A stretch of 11,000 nucleotides of DNA from CAYPTY01 sp965659005 (GCA_965659005.1 CBFHVG010000002.1:1-11000), one strand, 5' to 3'. Counted from the stretch's first letter, positions 1 through 7,128 are shown. Notes: generated from the letters alone by a model not told the origin. Translations and numbers: made by a program.

Positions 1-822
1 GGTGATCAACTACAGTGTTTATTTGTTGATAATGGACTTTTAAGGAAGGATGAATTCAATCAGGTAATGGAACTCTATACTAGAGATCTACACCTCCCTG
101 TTAAAGGAGTAAATGCTTCTGAACTATTTTTGAATAGATTGACAGAAGTCACTGAGCCAGAAGAGAAAAGAAAAATTATAGGTAAATCATTTATTGATGT
201 ATTTGATGAAGAAGTAAATCATCTCAGTGATTTCAAGTGGCTGGCTCAAGGAACATTGTACCCTGACGTAATTGAGTCGGTATCTTTTAAGGGTCCATCA
301 GCTACAATTAAATCTCATCATAATGTCGGTGGCTTACCGGAAAAGATGAACCTAAAGCTTATTGAGCCTGTTAGAGAGCTTTTTAAAGACGAAGTAAGAG
401 AAGTTGGAAGAGAATTAGGGATACCAGAGCATTTTATTTCCAGACACCCTTTCCCTGGACCTGGATTAGCTATTAGAGTTATATCAGATGTCTCAAAAGA
501 TAAACTTGATTTGTTGAGAGATGCTGATGCTATCTTTATTGAGGAACTTAAGAATAAAGGCCATTATGATAACGTATGGCAAGCATTAGCTGTGTTACTA
601 CCCGTACAAAGTGTAGGCGTAATGGGCGATGAACGGTCATATGAATTTACAATAGCGCTTCGAGCTGTAACTTCAATTGATGGAATGACTGCAGATTGGG
701 CTCATCTCCCTTATGATTTCCTATCTCATGTTTCAAATAGAATTATCAATGAGGTTAGAGGTATAAATAGAGTCGTTTATGATATTAGCTCTAAACCACC
801 AGCTACCATTGAATGGGAATAA
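1..822 (+). CDS. guaA: GMP synthase (glutamine-hydrolysing), C-terminal part
   Basis: This enzyme makes GMP from XMP, ATP and glutamine, the last step of guanine nucleotide synthesis, in the cytoplasm. The reading frame is open from base 1, so the gene begins upstream. The 273 residues seen are about half of the usual 510-525. The glutamine amidotransferase domain and the P-loop SGGVDSS motif are missing because of the window edge. What remains is the rest of the ATP pyrophosphatase domain (VDNGLLRK near the start, then GTLYPDVIES and KSHHNVGGLPE) and the full dimerisation domain (RHPFPGPGLAIR, DAIFIEEL, SVGVMGDERSYE, TADWAHLPYDFL). It ends in the near-invariant PPATIEWE. The ATG at 67 is an internal methionine, not a start. 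Identification is near certain. The next gene follows 54 bp later on the same strand with no clear terminator between them, so co-transcription is possible. Confidence 0.98.
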   Translation, partial: GDQLQCLFVDNGLLRKDEFNQVMELYTRDLHLPVKGVNASELFLNRLTEVTEPEEKRKIIGKSFIDVFDEEVNHLSDFKWLAQGTLYPDVIESVSFKGPSATIKSHHNVGGLPEKMNLKLIEPVRELFKDEVREVGRELGIPEHFISRHPFPGPGLAIRVISDVSKDKLDLLRDADAIFIEELKNKGHYDNVWQALAVLLPVQSVGVMGDERSYEFTIALRAVTSIDGMTADWAHLPYDFLSHVSNRIINEVRGINRVVYDISSKPPATIEWE

Positions 823-876
823 TGAGAACTTTTTTATCCTGTTTTAGTTAAAGATCACAACTTTAATCAGCCGTTC

Positions 877-2625
877 ATGAAAAAACACTTTATAACGCTT
901 CTATTGGTCTTTAGCGGTATTAATCTTACCAATGCTCAAGTATTTGATACTGGAATGTCATTGTATAATTCAGGTGATTATGAAAGAGCAGCTCGCATTT
1001 TCGAACAAGTGAATGAGCCTCGAGGGTATCTATTTACTGCAAAAAGTTACTATAACTTATCAAAACCAAGTAAAGCATTAGGTTCCTTATCAAAATTCAA
1101 AAGCTTGGGTGATGATGACATATCACAGGATGCAAAACTCACAAAAGCACTCTCCTATTTTCAGCTTGATGACTATGCCTCAGCGTTGGACGAGTTATAC
1201 GAATTAAGTAAATCAAGTCGACAAACCTCTATACTATACAATTCAATTCGATATTATGAGGAAATATTGAATTATTTATCTGTTGAACAACGATATCAAG
1301 CTTACAGAAAATCAGATTATGAGGATGTACGTTTTGATTTAATAAAAAGCTCTGTTGGTTTATACAATATTGAGATTGTTAAGCAACTTATTGAGTTCTT
1401 CACAGAAAATGAACCAAATGCATTCAGATACCCAATTGGTGAATTGGAAAGTCAGTTGTCTGATTCAATGTACGCTGCTAGAGTTAGTAACTTCAGATAT
1501 CCTAAAGCGCCTGAAGGTACCATGTACAATATTGGAGTTGCACTACCCACTTTGAACCAATATGGTGAGGCATTTGAGGTATCACAGCATTTATATTTTG
1601 GTATTCTACTAGCAGTTGAAGAATTCAATGAGAATCAATTCGACAAAAAGGCATTTATTAACTATATCGATACTGAATCAGCCCCTCAGTTAGCTGAAAA
1701 TAAAATGTATGATTTAGCCTGGAAGCACAATTCAGATGTGATTATAGGTCCACTTTTCTCTGAAATGGTTGAAAGTTATTCATTACAAGCTGAACGTTTT
1801 CAGATTCCAATGATTGCCCCATTGGCTAATGCTGATTCAATTTCAGTTTATAGAAATTACACCTATCAGTTCAATCCATCTTTTGAAATTCAAGGTAAGA
1901 GGATGGCTGAATATGCTGTTAATCAACTTCAATATGATACATTGGCGGTTTTAGCTGAATCCAATGGATTAGGTGGCCCATCAGCAAGTGGATTTAGATA
2001 TAGAGCTGAGGAACTTGGTGCTCATATCGCCTATTATAATGTTCACGACCTAGAATCCCTGGGTTATGATATACGAGATTATACAAAAGTATTTACTACT
2101 GAAACTCTCCTCGTAGATTCATTAAGATATGTTCCCGTAGACGCTATTTATGCTCCATTTACCGGTATTGCCGCTCAAACTCTTGTAGAATCTTTACTAA
2201 CTGACCTTCAGGCTCTTAGAAGTGAAATAGCAATTCTTGGCTCTGAAGAGTGGGAAAATATTGATTTAGATTCATTAGGCATGACTTCAACTGAATTATC
2301 CTATACCAAATCATTTGATATTGGAGCTGACACTTTAAAGATCAATGATTTTGAATCAAATTACAGGCTAAGGTTTAATCGTGAGCCTACCCTCTTTTCT
2401 TTTATTGGATATGATGTTGCTGAAATTGTTTTGGAAAGCCTACTATATGTAGGCAACCCAGTATACCTGAATGATGCCATGAGATTTTATAGAAGTAATG
2501 ACAAATTTACACTGGATGTTGATTTCAATGGAACACACATCAATCAGAAGGTAAGCATAGAAGATTACTATAGACCAGAAGTTATATCAGATACTTTGGC
2601 TGTGGATTCTCAGATTGAAAATTAA
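877..2625 (+). CDS. Exported TPR plus type-1 periplasmic-binding-fold protein (LpoA-like / ABC substrate-binding-like)
   Basis: The 582-residue protein opens with a signal peptide (residues 1-20, hydrophobic core ITLLLVFSGI, ending NA-Q). No lipobox cysteine is present, so it should be a soluble periplasmic protein. Residues about 22-130 are TPR-like helical pairs (SLYNSGDYERAARIFEQV; ALSYFQLDDYASALDELYEL). From about residue 215 a type-1 periplasmic-binding fold begins (YNIGVALPT, FGILLAVEEFN, DVIIGPLFSEM, IPMIAPLAN, a later FIGYDVAEIVLESL), as in branched-chain amino acid binding proteins. This order, TPR then binding fold, is that of LpoA, the outer-membrane activator of the peptidoglycan synthase PBP1A in gammaproteobacteria. 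No permease or ATPase gene lies nearby, which argues against an uptake role. The tail-to-tail mltG neighbour fits a cell-wall role, but that is inference. It could equally be a sensor or orphan binding protein. The fold call is firm, the function is not. Confidence 0.75.
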   Translation: MKKHFITLLLVFSGINLTNAQVFDTGMSLYNSGDYERAARIFEQVNEPRGYLFTAKSYYNLSKPSKALGSLSKFKSLGDDDISQDAKLTKALSYFQLDDYASALDELYELSKSSRQTSILYNSIRYYEEILNYLSVEQRYQAYRKSDYEDVRFDLIKSSVGLYNIEIVKQLIEFFTENEPNAFRYPIGELESQLSDSMYAARVSNFRYPKAPEGTMYNIGVALPTLNQYGEAFEVSQHLYFGILLAVEEFNENQFDKKAFINYIDTESAPQLAENKMYDLAWKHNSDVIIGPLFSEMVESYSLQAERFQIPMIAPLANADSISVYRNYTYQFNPSFEIQGKRMAEYAVNQLQYDTLAVLAESNGLGGPSASGFRYRAEELGAHIAYYNVHDLESLGYDIRDYTKVFTTETLLVDSLRYVPVDAIYAPFTGIAAQTLVESLLTDLQALRSEIAILGSEEWENIDLDSLGMTSTELSYTKSFDIGADTLKINDFESNYRLRFNREPTLFSFIGYDVAEIVLESLLYVGNPVYLNDAMRFYRSNDKFTLDVDFNGTHINQKVSIEDYYRPEVISDTLAVDSQIEN

Positions 2626-2630
2626 AATCT

Positions 2631-3704
2631 CTAAGAACTCACATTTTCTTCTCTTTCTTTTTGTCGCTTTATCCTAAACTGCTCTCTAAGCCATTTACGC
2701 CATCTTTCACTGGCAACCTGATGTTCCTCAAATGAACTCGAAAAAACATGGGCACCCTCAGGGCTAGCTACCATGTACAAATAATCATGATCTTCTGGAA
2801 ATACAGCTGCTTCAATAGAGCTAATGGAAGGATTTGTTATTGCTGATGGTGGTAGCCCATAAATTTTATAAGTGTTATAGGGATGTTCAAATTCATAGTC
2901 TTCAAATAACAACCTTCTTCTTTCCCCTAATGCAAAATTTACAGTTGGATCCGCTTGAAGCCTCATTCTAGTCTTAATTCTATTCCAGTATAAGCCACTA
3001 ATTCTTGATTTCTCTTCATCATTTTTTGCTTCCCATTCAATAATGGAGGCCATTGTTATGATATCATCTATATCATAACGACCGGATGGCAGATCGTCTA
3101 CATATTGTTGAGTAATCTGACTATCAAATTCTTCCAGAATCCGGTTGATTGCATTTTTAGGATCTATGGTCCAATACATTAAGTATGTTTCTGGCAACAT
3201 TCGTCCGAATAGCTTTTCAGTCGATAAATTTAAGCTTGTGAGGTAAAGGCTGTCATTCATGACTCGAATAACGTCTTCACTATTAAAATGAAGTTTCGAA
3301 CTTAGCTGTTCACTAAATCTAGATTGATCAATACCAGGAAGTATAGTCACATTTACCGGATCCTGTATTCCCCTAGCTAGTTTTGAAAGAAAAACGTCAT
3401 ATGAATAACCACCATCAATTTCATATCTGCCTCTTCTAAAATTTCTCCATCCTAACAATCGAGAAACCCACACGAAATCCGATTTAGATTTGATAACATC
3501 TTTAGCTTCCAGTAAATCAGCAAGATCCTCGAGTGTTGTCTTCTTATGAAGAATTATCTCAACACTTTCTGCAGCAGCAATAGCGTCTTGATCAGCTATT
3601 CTTAATTGTCTACTAAGAAAAGTTATGGAAGACACGCACACTAGAGTTAGCGCTGCAATCAAAATTTCAAGCTTTCGAAACGGTATGTCTTTAAGTATTT
3701 CCAA
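2631..3704 (-). CDS. mltG: Endolytic murein transglycosylase MltG (YceG-like)
   Basis: MltG is an inner-membrane enzyme that cuts nascent glycan strands in peptidoglycan and is thought to set their length by releasing synthesis from the membrane. The 357-residue protein has one N-terminal membrane segment (residues about 12-31) and then a periplasmic domain. A LysM-like part precedes the YceG catalytic domain. The catalytic glutamate is E223 in ASIIEWEA. Other family motifs follow: YWNRI (239-243), LQADPTV (249-255), PYNTYKIYGLPPSAI (275-289), NPSISSIEAA and the late EEHQ. The start is odd: the first possible codon after an in-frame stop is TTG at 3704, with no clear ribosome binding site, and no in-frame ATG lies before the membrane segment. 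Its stop (TAG) is 5 bp from the stop of the convergent gene. The family call is secure. The exact start is less so. Confidence 0.93.
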   Translation of the reverse strand: MEILKDIPFRKLEILIAALTLVCVSSITFLSRQLRIADQDAIAAAESVEIILHKKTTLEDLADLLEAKDVIKSKSDFVWVSRLLGWRNFRRGRYEIDGGYSYDVFLSKLARGIQDPVNVTILPGIDQSRFSEQLSSKLHFNSEDVIRVMNDSLYLTSLNLSTEKLFGRMLPETYLMYWTIDPKNAINRILEEFDSQITQQYVDDLPSGRYDIDDIITMASIIEWEAKNDEEKSRISGLYWNRIKTRMRLQADPTVNFALGERRRLLFEDYEFEHPYNTYKIYGLPPSAITNPSISSIEAAVFPEDHDYLYMVASPEGAHVFSSSFEEHQVASERWRKWLREQFRIKRQKEREENVSS

Positions 3705-3838
3705 ATCTCATTTTTATTAAGGAGTAACATATGTAAAAATTTTGATGGTCTGCAACTATGTCTTCAGCATGTCGTAGTCACCAGTCGAAGAGCAAATGAG
3801 CTTTTGGATGCTGAAAAGCACCAAATGCCCTAAAGAAA
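3705..3838 (+). ncRNA. Candidate small structured RNA (or mltG leader on the other strand)
   Basis: No plausible gene fills the gap between mltG and the next operon. The stretch contains a foldable core: TTCAGCAT (3763-3770) can pair with ATGCTGAA (3808-3815). Nested inside it, AAGAGC (3788-3793) can pair with GCTTTT (3800-3805) around a 6-nt loop. A strong terminator follows about 25 nt downstream. The neighbouring protein genes do not need that terminator in the plus direction, because the upstream plus-strand gene ends a kilobase earlier and meets mltG head-on. A short plus-strand transcript ending there is the simplest reason for it. The same bases would form the 5' leader of mltG when read on the minus strand. 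I recognise no Rfam-type family (not tRNA, tmRNA or 6S). No convincing promoter was found. Confidence 0.3.
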
Positions 3839-3873
3839 AAACCCGAACTCTGAACGGTTCGGGTTTATTTTTT
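3839..3873 (+). terminator. Strong bidirectional rho-independent terminator
   Basis: A perfect 10-bp stem, AAACCCGAAC (3839-3848) with GTTCGGGTTT (3857-3866), closes an 8-nt loop and is followed by a T-rich tract (3864-3873). In the other direction the A-run at 3832-3841 reads as a T tract, so it can stop transcription both ways. It isolates the mltG upstream region from the cytochrome operon that starts at 3959. Confidence 0.85.
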
Positions 3874-3958
3874 CCCGTCTAGAATTGCAACTTGAATTAT
3901 TTTTGAATCTCTTGATGTTGTATGTTTCATAACTAATTTGCTCAATCACCTATATCAC

Positions 3959-4366
3959 ATGTTTAAACAAGTAATCTTATTCTTAGTAGTAATTATCATT
4001 TTGTCTGCCTGCCAAAGTGAACAAGTTATTAATATTGTTGATGAAAAAGATGTTGAAGAGATAGTATCATACAGCAATCAGGTTCAACCCATATTTAATA
4101 ATTCATGTAGTGGATCAGGGTGTCATATAAATAATACCCGAAGCGGGGTCAATCTAACAGACTTTTCAGCAACAATAACTAGTTCGGGAGTGTCATACGG
4201 CCAACTTATCATTGAAGCAGGAAATGCTGACAACAGTCCATTGATTGATGTTTTAGGTCAAAGTCCATCAAACAGCAGACGGATGCCATTAAATGCTTCA
4301 CCGCTAACTTCAGCTGAAATCACATTAATTAGATCTTGGATCAATCAGGGAGCTCAAAACAACTAA
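3959..4366 (+). CDS. c-type cytochrome lipoprotein (single-haem, planctomycete-type fold)
   Basis: A predicted lipoprotein of 135 residues. I chose ATG 3959 over the upstream in-frame TTG at 3938 because it gives a compact lipoprotein signal (FKQVILFLVVIIILSAC) with lipobox LSAC and lipidated C18. The mature part has one haem-attachment site of the longer CX4CH type (C50, C55, H56, in NNSCSGSGCH). It also has a likely axial ligand M109 in RRMP and the closing motif TSAEITLIRSWINQGA, typical of small cytochrome c domains in Bacteroidota and Planctomycetes. It is probably anchored to a membrane facing the periplasm and carries electrons, but the partner is unknown. It is the first gene of a three-gene operon, and the next start lies 1 nt after its stop. 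The CX4CH site in place of CXXCH is seen in this subfamily and is not by itself a defect. Confidence 0.85.
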   Translation: MFKQVILFLVVIIILSACQSEQVINIVDEKDVEEIVSYSNQVQPIFNNSCSGSGCHINNTRSGVNLTDFSATITSSGVSYGQLIIEAGNADNSPLIDVLGQSPSNSRRMPLNASPLTSAEITLIRSWINQGAQNN

Positions 4367-4367
4367 T

Positions 4368-4904
4368 ATGAGAAACTACATCATCCTTTTATTTTTTTTA
4401 GCTCTTTCATTTACTACCAATGCTCAGACATTCTATTCTGAAAATGGGCAGGCTGTTTTCTACTCAGAAGTTCCACTTCATAATTTTACGGGTACCTCAA
4501 ATAACCTAACGGGTCAGATTAATCTTACTACTGGGGTCGTCGACTTTTACATTGATTTATCTACACTGGATACCGGAAACGGAAAACGTGATCGTGATAT
4601 GAGGAAAACATTAAATATTGAGGATTACCCTTTTGCTGAATTCTTTGGGAAGATGACTTCTGATTTTAATACAGAAACTGACTCTCTACAGGAAGTTAGA
4701 GTATCTGGACTTTTTAAAATTCATGGTAAGGAGAAACAAATTGAGGTAGATGGCACTATGCAAATGACCGGAAATGACCTTCAGCTGAAGGCCAACTGGA
4801 TTCTTAATCTTGATGATTATGAAATCAAACCTCCAAAATTACTGATACTCAAAGTTGATGAGGAGCAAAAAATTGAAATCACCATGCTATTGAAACAACT
4901 ATGA
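4368..4904 (+). CDS. Exported YceI-like family protein
   Basis: A protein of 178 residues with a signal peptide (1-19, ending TNA-Q) followed by a YceI-like lipocalin-type beta barrel. Recognisable stretches are the early YSEVPLHNFTGTSNNLTGQINL, GVVDFYIDLSTLDTGNGKRDRDMRKTLNIEDYPFAEF (the signature region) and SGLFKIHGKEKQIEVDGTM. YceI proteins bind long-chain isoprenoids such as quinones or similar lipids in the periplasm, and the ligand here is unknown. It is transcribed with the cytochrome lipoprotein before it (1-nt gap) and the beta-barrel gene after it (4-nt ATGA overlap), so the three products probably work together. A role as lipid or quinone carrier beside a haem protein is attractive but inferred. 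Confidence 0.88.
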   Translation: MRNYIILLFFLALSFTTNAQTFYSENGQAVFYSEVPLHNFTGTSNNLTGQINLTTGVVDFYIDLSTLDTGNGKRDRDMRKTLNIEDYPFAEFFGKMTSDFNTETDSLQEVRVSGLFKIHGKEKQIEVDGTMQMTGNDLQLKANWILNLDDYEIKPPKLLILKVDEEQKIEITMLLKQL

Positions 4905-5767
4905 TGAACAAGAGAATACTGTTATTAATAACGCTTTGTATTATTATATCTGATTACTCATTTGGGCAAATGAAAAGGGTTAAAGCTAATCCAGATGCCC
5001 CGGTTGATGAGATATTTCTGGCTCCGACTCTAATTTCCACATCTACTGTATCGACACTCAGTAAAGGTGACCTAAATTACACAGTCAAGCATAATTTTGG
5101 ACTTATAAACGGTGGTATTGAAACATTCTATGGGTTGGATCAGGGCGCTGCAGTGCGTTTAGGTTTTCAGTATGGATTAAGTGATACATGGATGATTGGA
5201 CTTGGTAGAACGAATATTCAAGATCTTGTAGATCTTAATACTACCTATCGTCTTTTGCGACAAAAGAAAAATGGTAGCATTCCTGTGGACATCGCTTTTA
5301 AAGGAAGTATAGGAATAGTTACTGAAGAGATAAGAACTTATCAGGAGGATATAAATGACAGATTAAACTACTTCACATCCGTAATGATAGCCCGAAAGTT
5401 TAATAATGGATTAAGCCTTCAAGCCTCTCCCATGTTTACACATTTTAATACTGTGGTTATTGAGGAAGAAAATGCCACTAAAGATAATGATTATTTCGCC
5501 TTAGGATTAAATGCGCACTATAAAGCTACAGAAATGCTGTCTTTCTCAGCCGAATATGTACCAATCTTATCAGAACGAGCTACTGGCACCTTTAATCCAT
5601 TAGGTTTATCAATAGAATTTGACACTGGAGGTCATGTATTTCAAGTCTATGTTACTTCAGGAAATACTTTTATAGAACAACAGCTGATTTCAGAGACGAC
5701 AAATGATTTTCTTTCTGGTGAATTTCAGATCGGCTTTACAATCAACAGAGTCTTTAGTCTGAATTAA
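4901..5767 (+). CDS. DUF5777-like outer-membrane beta-barrel protein
   Basis: A protein of 288 residues. The signal peptide (about 1-22, ending SFG-Q) is followed by the features of the DUF5777 family. These are an early stretch with APTLISTSTVSTLSKGDLNYTVKHNFGLI, then alternating amphipathic strands (GAAVRLGFQYGLSDTWMIGLGR, LSLQASPMFTHF, HVFQVYVTSG) and an aromatic-containing C-terminal strand (FQIGFTINRVFSLN), as expected of an outer-membrane barrel. The start codon overlaps the previous stop (ATGA at 4901-4904), indicating translational coupling. The biochemical role of the family is not known. As the last gene after a cytochrome lipoprotein and a YceI protein, it may form the outer-membrane part of an envelope redox or lipid module. 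I am fairly sure of the family and the location, and unsure of the function. Confidence 0.82.
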   Translation: MMNKRILLLITLCIIISDYSFGQMKRVKANPDAPVDEIFLAPTLISTSTVSTLSKGDLNYTVKHNFGLINGGIETFYGLDQGAAVRLGFQYGLSDTWMIGLGRTNIQDLVDLNTTYRLLRQKKNGSIPVDIAFKGSIGIVTEEIRTYQEDINDRLNYFTSVMIARKFNNGLSLQASPMFTHFNTVVIEEENATKDNDYFALGLNAHYKATEMLSFSAEYVPILSERATGTFNPLGLSIEFDTGGHVFQVYVTSGNTFIEQQLISETTNDFLSGEFQIGFTINRVFSLN

Positions 5768-5788
5768 ATATGGTTTTAAACCATATTT
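5766..5788. terminator. Inverted repeat shared by two convergent gene ends
   Basis: AAATATGG (5766-5773) pairs with CCATATTT (5781-5788), extendable by two A-T pairs, with a 3-nt loop. It lies across the end of the DUF5777 gene and the stop codon of the convergent TM2 gene (5776). It probably ends transcription in both directions, but the stem is A+T-rich and the flanking T runs are short, so it may be weak. Confidence 0.5.
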
Positions 5789-6117
5789 CTAACGTCAAGT
5801 GCAATTTTTCTATTGTATTCGAAGGCCATGTCTTTGTGGTTAATTATGTCAACGATGCTTCCAATAAGACATAAACCACCAGTAAATAAATAAAGTAATC
5901 CCATACCTATTTGTCCGAGCATAAACCTGTTAATACCTCCAAATCCAAGAAAGACTACTAATGTTACTAACAGGATCACTTGTGGGTCTTTTCTTCTGGA
6001 TCTGTAAGCGCTGGCAAATGATCTTGCTTGATTATCATCAAGGTCATTTAAAATTTTACTGATTAGCATTGCTTCTTCCCCACCTAGTTCTGGCAAATGA
6101 TCAATTAATTTAGCCAT
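5776..6117 (-). CDS. TM2-domain membrane protein
   Basis: A protein of 113 residues. The first 45 are a soluble helical, charged stretch (EEAMLISKILNDLDDNQARSF, then RSRRKDP). Two membrane segments follow, joined by a short turn: VILLVTLVVFLGFGGINRFMLG and IGMGLLYLFTGGLCLIGSIVDII. The FGGINRFMLG...GLLYLFTGG...IVDII pattern is the TM2 domain, a two-helix hairpin with a conserved loop, common in bacteria and of unclear function. The N-terminal helical extension is typical of Bacteroidota members. Its start overlaps the end of the DUF2752 gene by 8 nt, so the two are made together. The order DUF2752 then TM2 is a recurring pairing in this group, as far as I recall. Confidence 0.85.
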   Translation of the reverse strand: MAKLIDHLPELGGEEAMLISKILNDLDDNQARSFASAYRSRRKDPQVILLVTLVVFLGFGGINRFMLGQIGMGLLYLFTGGLCLIGSIVDIINHKDMAFEYNRKIALDVRNMV

Positions 6118-6418
6118 TTCTTTTCTCCTTTAGTCTATTCTTTTCTGAGTAGTAGTTTTTTAATAAGTACAATATTCTGAATGTCAGGATTGATACGGCG
6201 AAAGGTCCCATAAAGTTAGCCTCCAATGAAGAATCAATTTCTCCTCTGAAAAAGTATGAAATAGAGTGCCCTAAACCTTCTCCTGGACAGTATGGATAAC
6301 CAAGGTGCTCTAACAAGCATAATGTGGTTCCAGAATCTTCTGGATTCATTAAGGCTAGCAATAGTAATCCCCCTGCGAATACTGGGATTTCAATGTATTT
6401 TATTTTCTTCACTTTCAT
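6110..6418 (-). CDS. DUF2752 membrane protein
   Basis: A small membrane protein of 102 residues, starting at ATG 6418. A TTG six bases upstream in frame is possible but unnecessary. The first membrane segment is IEIPVFAGGLLLLALM. The DUF2752 signature follows: CLLEHLGYPYCPGEGLGHSI, then YFFRGEIDSSLEANFMGPFAV leading into the second hydrophobic helix (PFAVSILTFRILYLLKNYY), and a basic tail. In the usual signature the motif reads CPxCGL, often CPGCGLTRA or CPGCGLGHS. Here the second cysteine is glutamate (CPGEGL), so a two-cysteine metal site cannot form with that residue. The function of the family is unknown. It is translationally coupled to the TM2 gene downstream through the sequence ATGGCTAA. 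Confidence 0.78.
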   Translation of the reverse strand: MKVKKIKYIEIPVFAGGLLLLALMNPEDSGTTLCLLEHLGYPYCPGEGLGHSISYFFRGEIDSSLEANFMGPFAVSILTFRILYLLKNYYSEKNRLKEKRNG

Positions 6419-6539
6419 ATACAACTAAATATGCTAAGTATTCGTCTAGTATTCATATCTGTTTCATAAAAGTGAAACTTTTAGAAACTAAACTAGTATT
6501 AACTGCGGTTATTATAATAGGATATAGTATTATTTACTT
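6419..6539. promoter_or_regulatory. Divergent promoter region with palindromes and a direct repeat
   Basis: This gap lies between two outward-reading genes, so it must hold both promoters. It contains a perfect inverted repeat AAAAGT-GAA-ACTTTT (6468-6482). Overlapping it is GTTTCA/TGAAAC (6461-6466 with 6473-6478). The octamer CTAGTATT occurs twice, at 6446-6453 and 6493-6500. A TATAAT hexamer at 6513-6518 could be the -10 box of the gene at 6540, although no good -35 sits 17 bp before it. The repeats could be an operator, but no regulator gene is nearby. Confidence 0.4.
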
Positions 6540-7025
6540 ATGAAATTATTCAGCTTAGTTGTTTGCTTATTAGTTTTTACCAGTTCAGTTACTGCGTCAG
6601 ATACATCTGTGCATCCAACAGATAAAACGACTCAGGATGGGCCTACAATTGAGATTACTGATAAATACGATGAAGTCGTGTTAGGTATGACTGAATCAAA
6701 AGTTTATATGATAATATCCGATCAGCTCAAAGAGCAGATGAATAAGGACCTTGAAAGAGCATATATAAATGATCTTCAATCTTTCAATGATTCAAATGGC
6801 TTATTCATAATTGGAACTTATCAGCCCCTTCTAGATACTAAGATAGAATATCACAGAAACGATATTCATGATATATACTTAAAAGACGGAACAATCCACT
6901 TTGAGTACAATACATTACACTCCGTACTTTTTAGCGATATCTATTCATCAAACGGTAAAAATGCATTATCAAATTTCTCAAAAAAAGATCTCGAGAATTT
7001 TGTTAAGCACTTTAAAAACTCTTAG
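6540..7025 (+). CDS. Exported protein of unknown function
   Basis: I do not recognise this 161-residue protein. It has a signal peptide (about 1-19, core LFSLVVCLLVFTSS, ending VTA-S) and no lipobox. The mature protein is acidic and polar and starts with a Thr/Asp-rich linker (SVHPTDKTTQDGP). A mixed alpha/beta region follows (DEVVLGMTESKVYMIISDQLKEQMNKDLERA), then beta-rich segments with several aromatic residues. There are no repeats, no mature cysteines and no membrane helix after the signal. It is the first gene of the plus-strand run. The 103-bp gap to the next gene has no obvious terminator. It is probably a secreted or periplasmic protein. The ATG at 6540 is the natural start because the signal peptide begins there. 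Confidence 0.7.
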   Translation: MKLFSLVVCLLVFTSSVTASDTSVHPTDKTTQDGPTIEITDKYDEVVLGMTESKVYMIISDQLKEQMNKDLERAYINDLQSFNDSNGLFIIGTYQPLLDTKIEYHRNDIHDIYLKDGTIHFEYNTLHSVLFSDIYSSNGKNALSNFSKKDLENFVKHFKNS

Positions 7026-7128
7026 TTGCCCCACCTTAGTTAGTCTGAATTAAATAATTCTTTCTTTAAAGGATGTAACAGATACAAAGTCAAGTTACTC
7101 ATTAAGGAAAAAGTGAGAACTCAGACTT

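Noticed and set aside
67..69. ATG as a start of guaA
   Set aside because: The frame is open from base 1 and the residues before it (VDNGLLRK) belong to the conserved GMP synthase domain.
848..866. Hairpin TTAAAG/CTTTAA after guaA as a terminator
   Set aside because: The stem is 6 bp, almost all A-T, and no T tract follows it.
1355..1555. A 66-codon open frame inside the TPR/binding-fold gene
   Set aside because: It lies in another frame wholly inside a convincing exported protein and has no domain, signal or start context of its own.
3720..3736. AAGGAG followed by ATG on the plus strand
   Set aside because: The ATG is followed at once by TAA, so no protein is made. It is most likely chance in the mltG upstream region.
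3938..3958. Upstream TTG start for the cytochrome lipoprotein
   Set aside because: It would add seven polar residues before a clean lipoprotein signal. ATG 3959 gives a normal signal length and lipobox position.
6292..6543. An 83-codon plus-strand frame across the DUF2752 start and the divergent gap
   Set aside because: It is antisense to a recognisable DUF2752 gene and overlaps the promoter region. The protein shows no recognisable motif.
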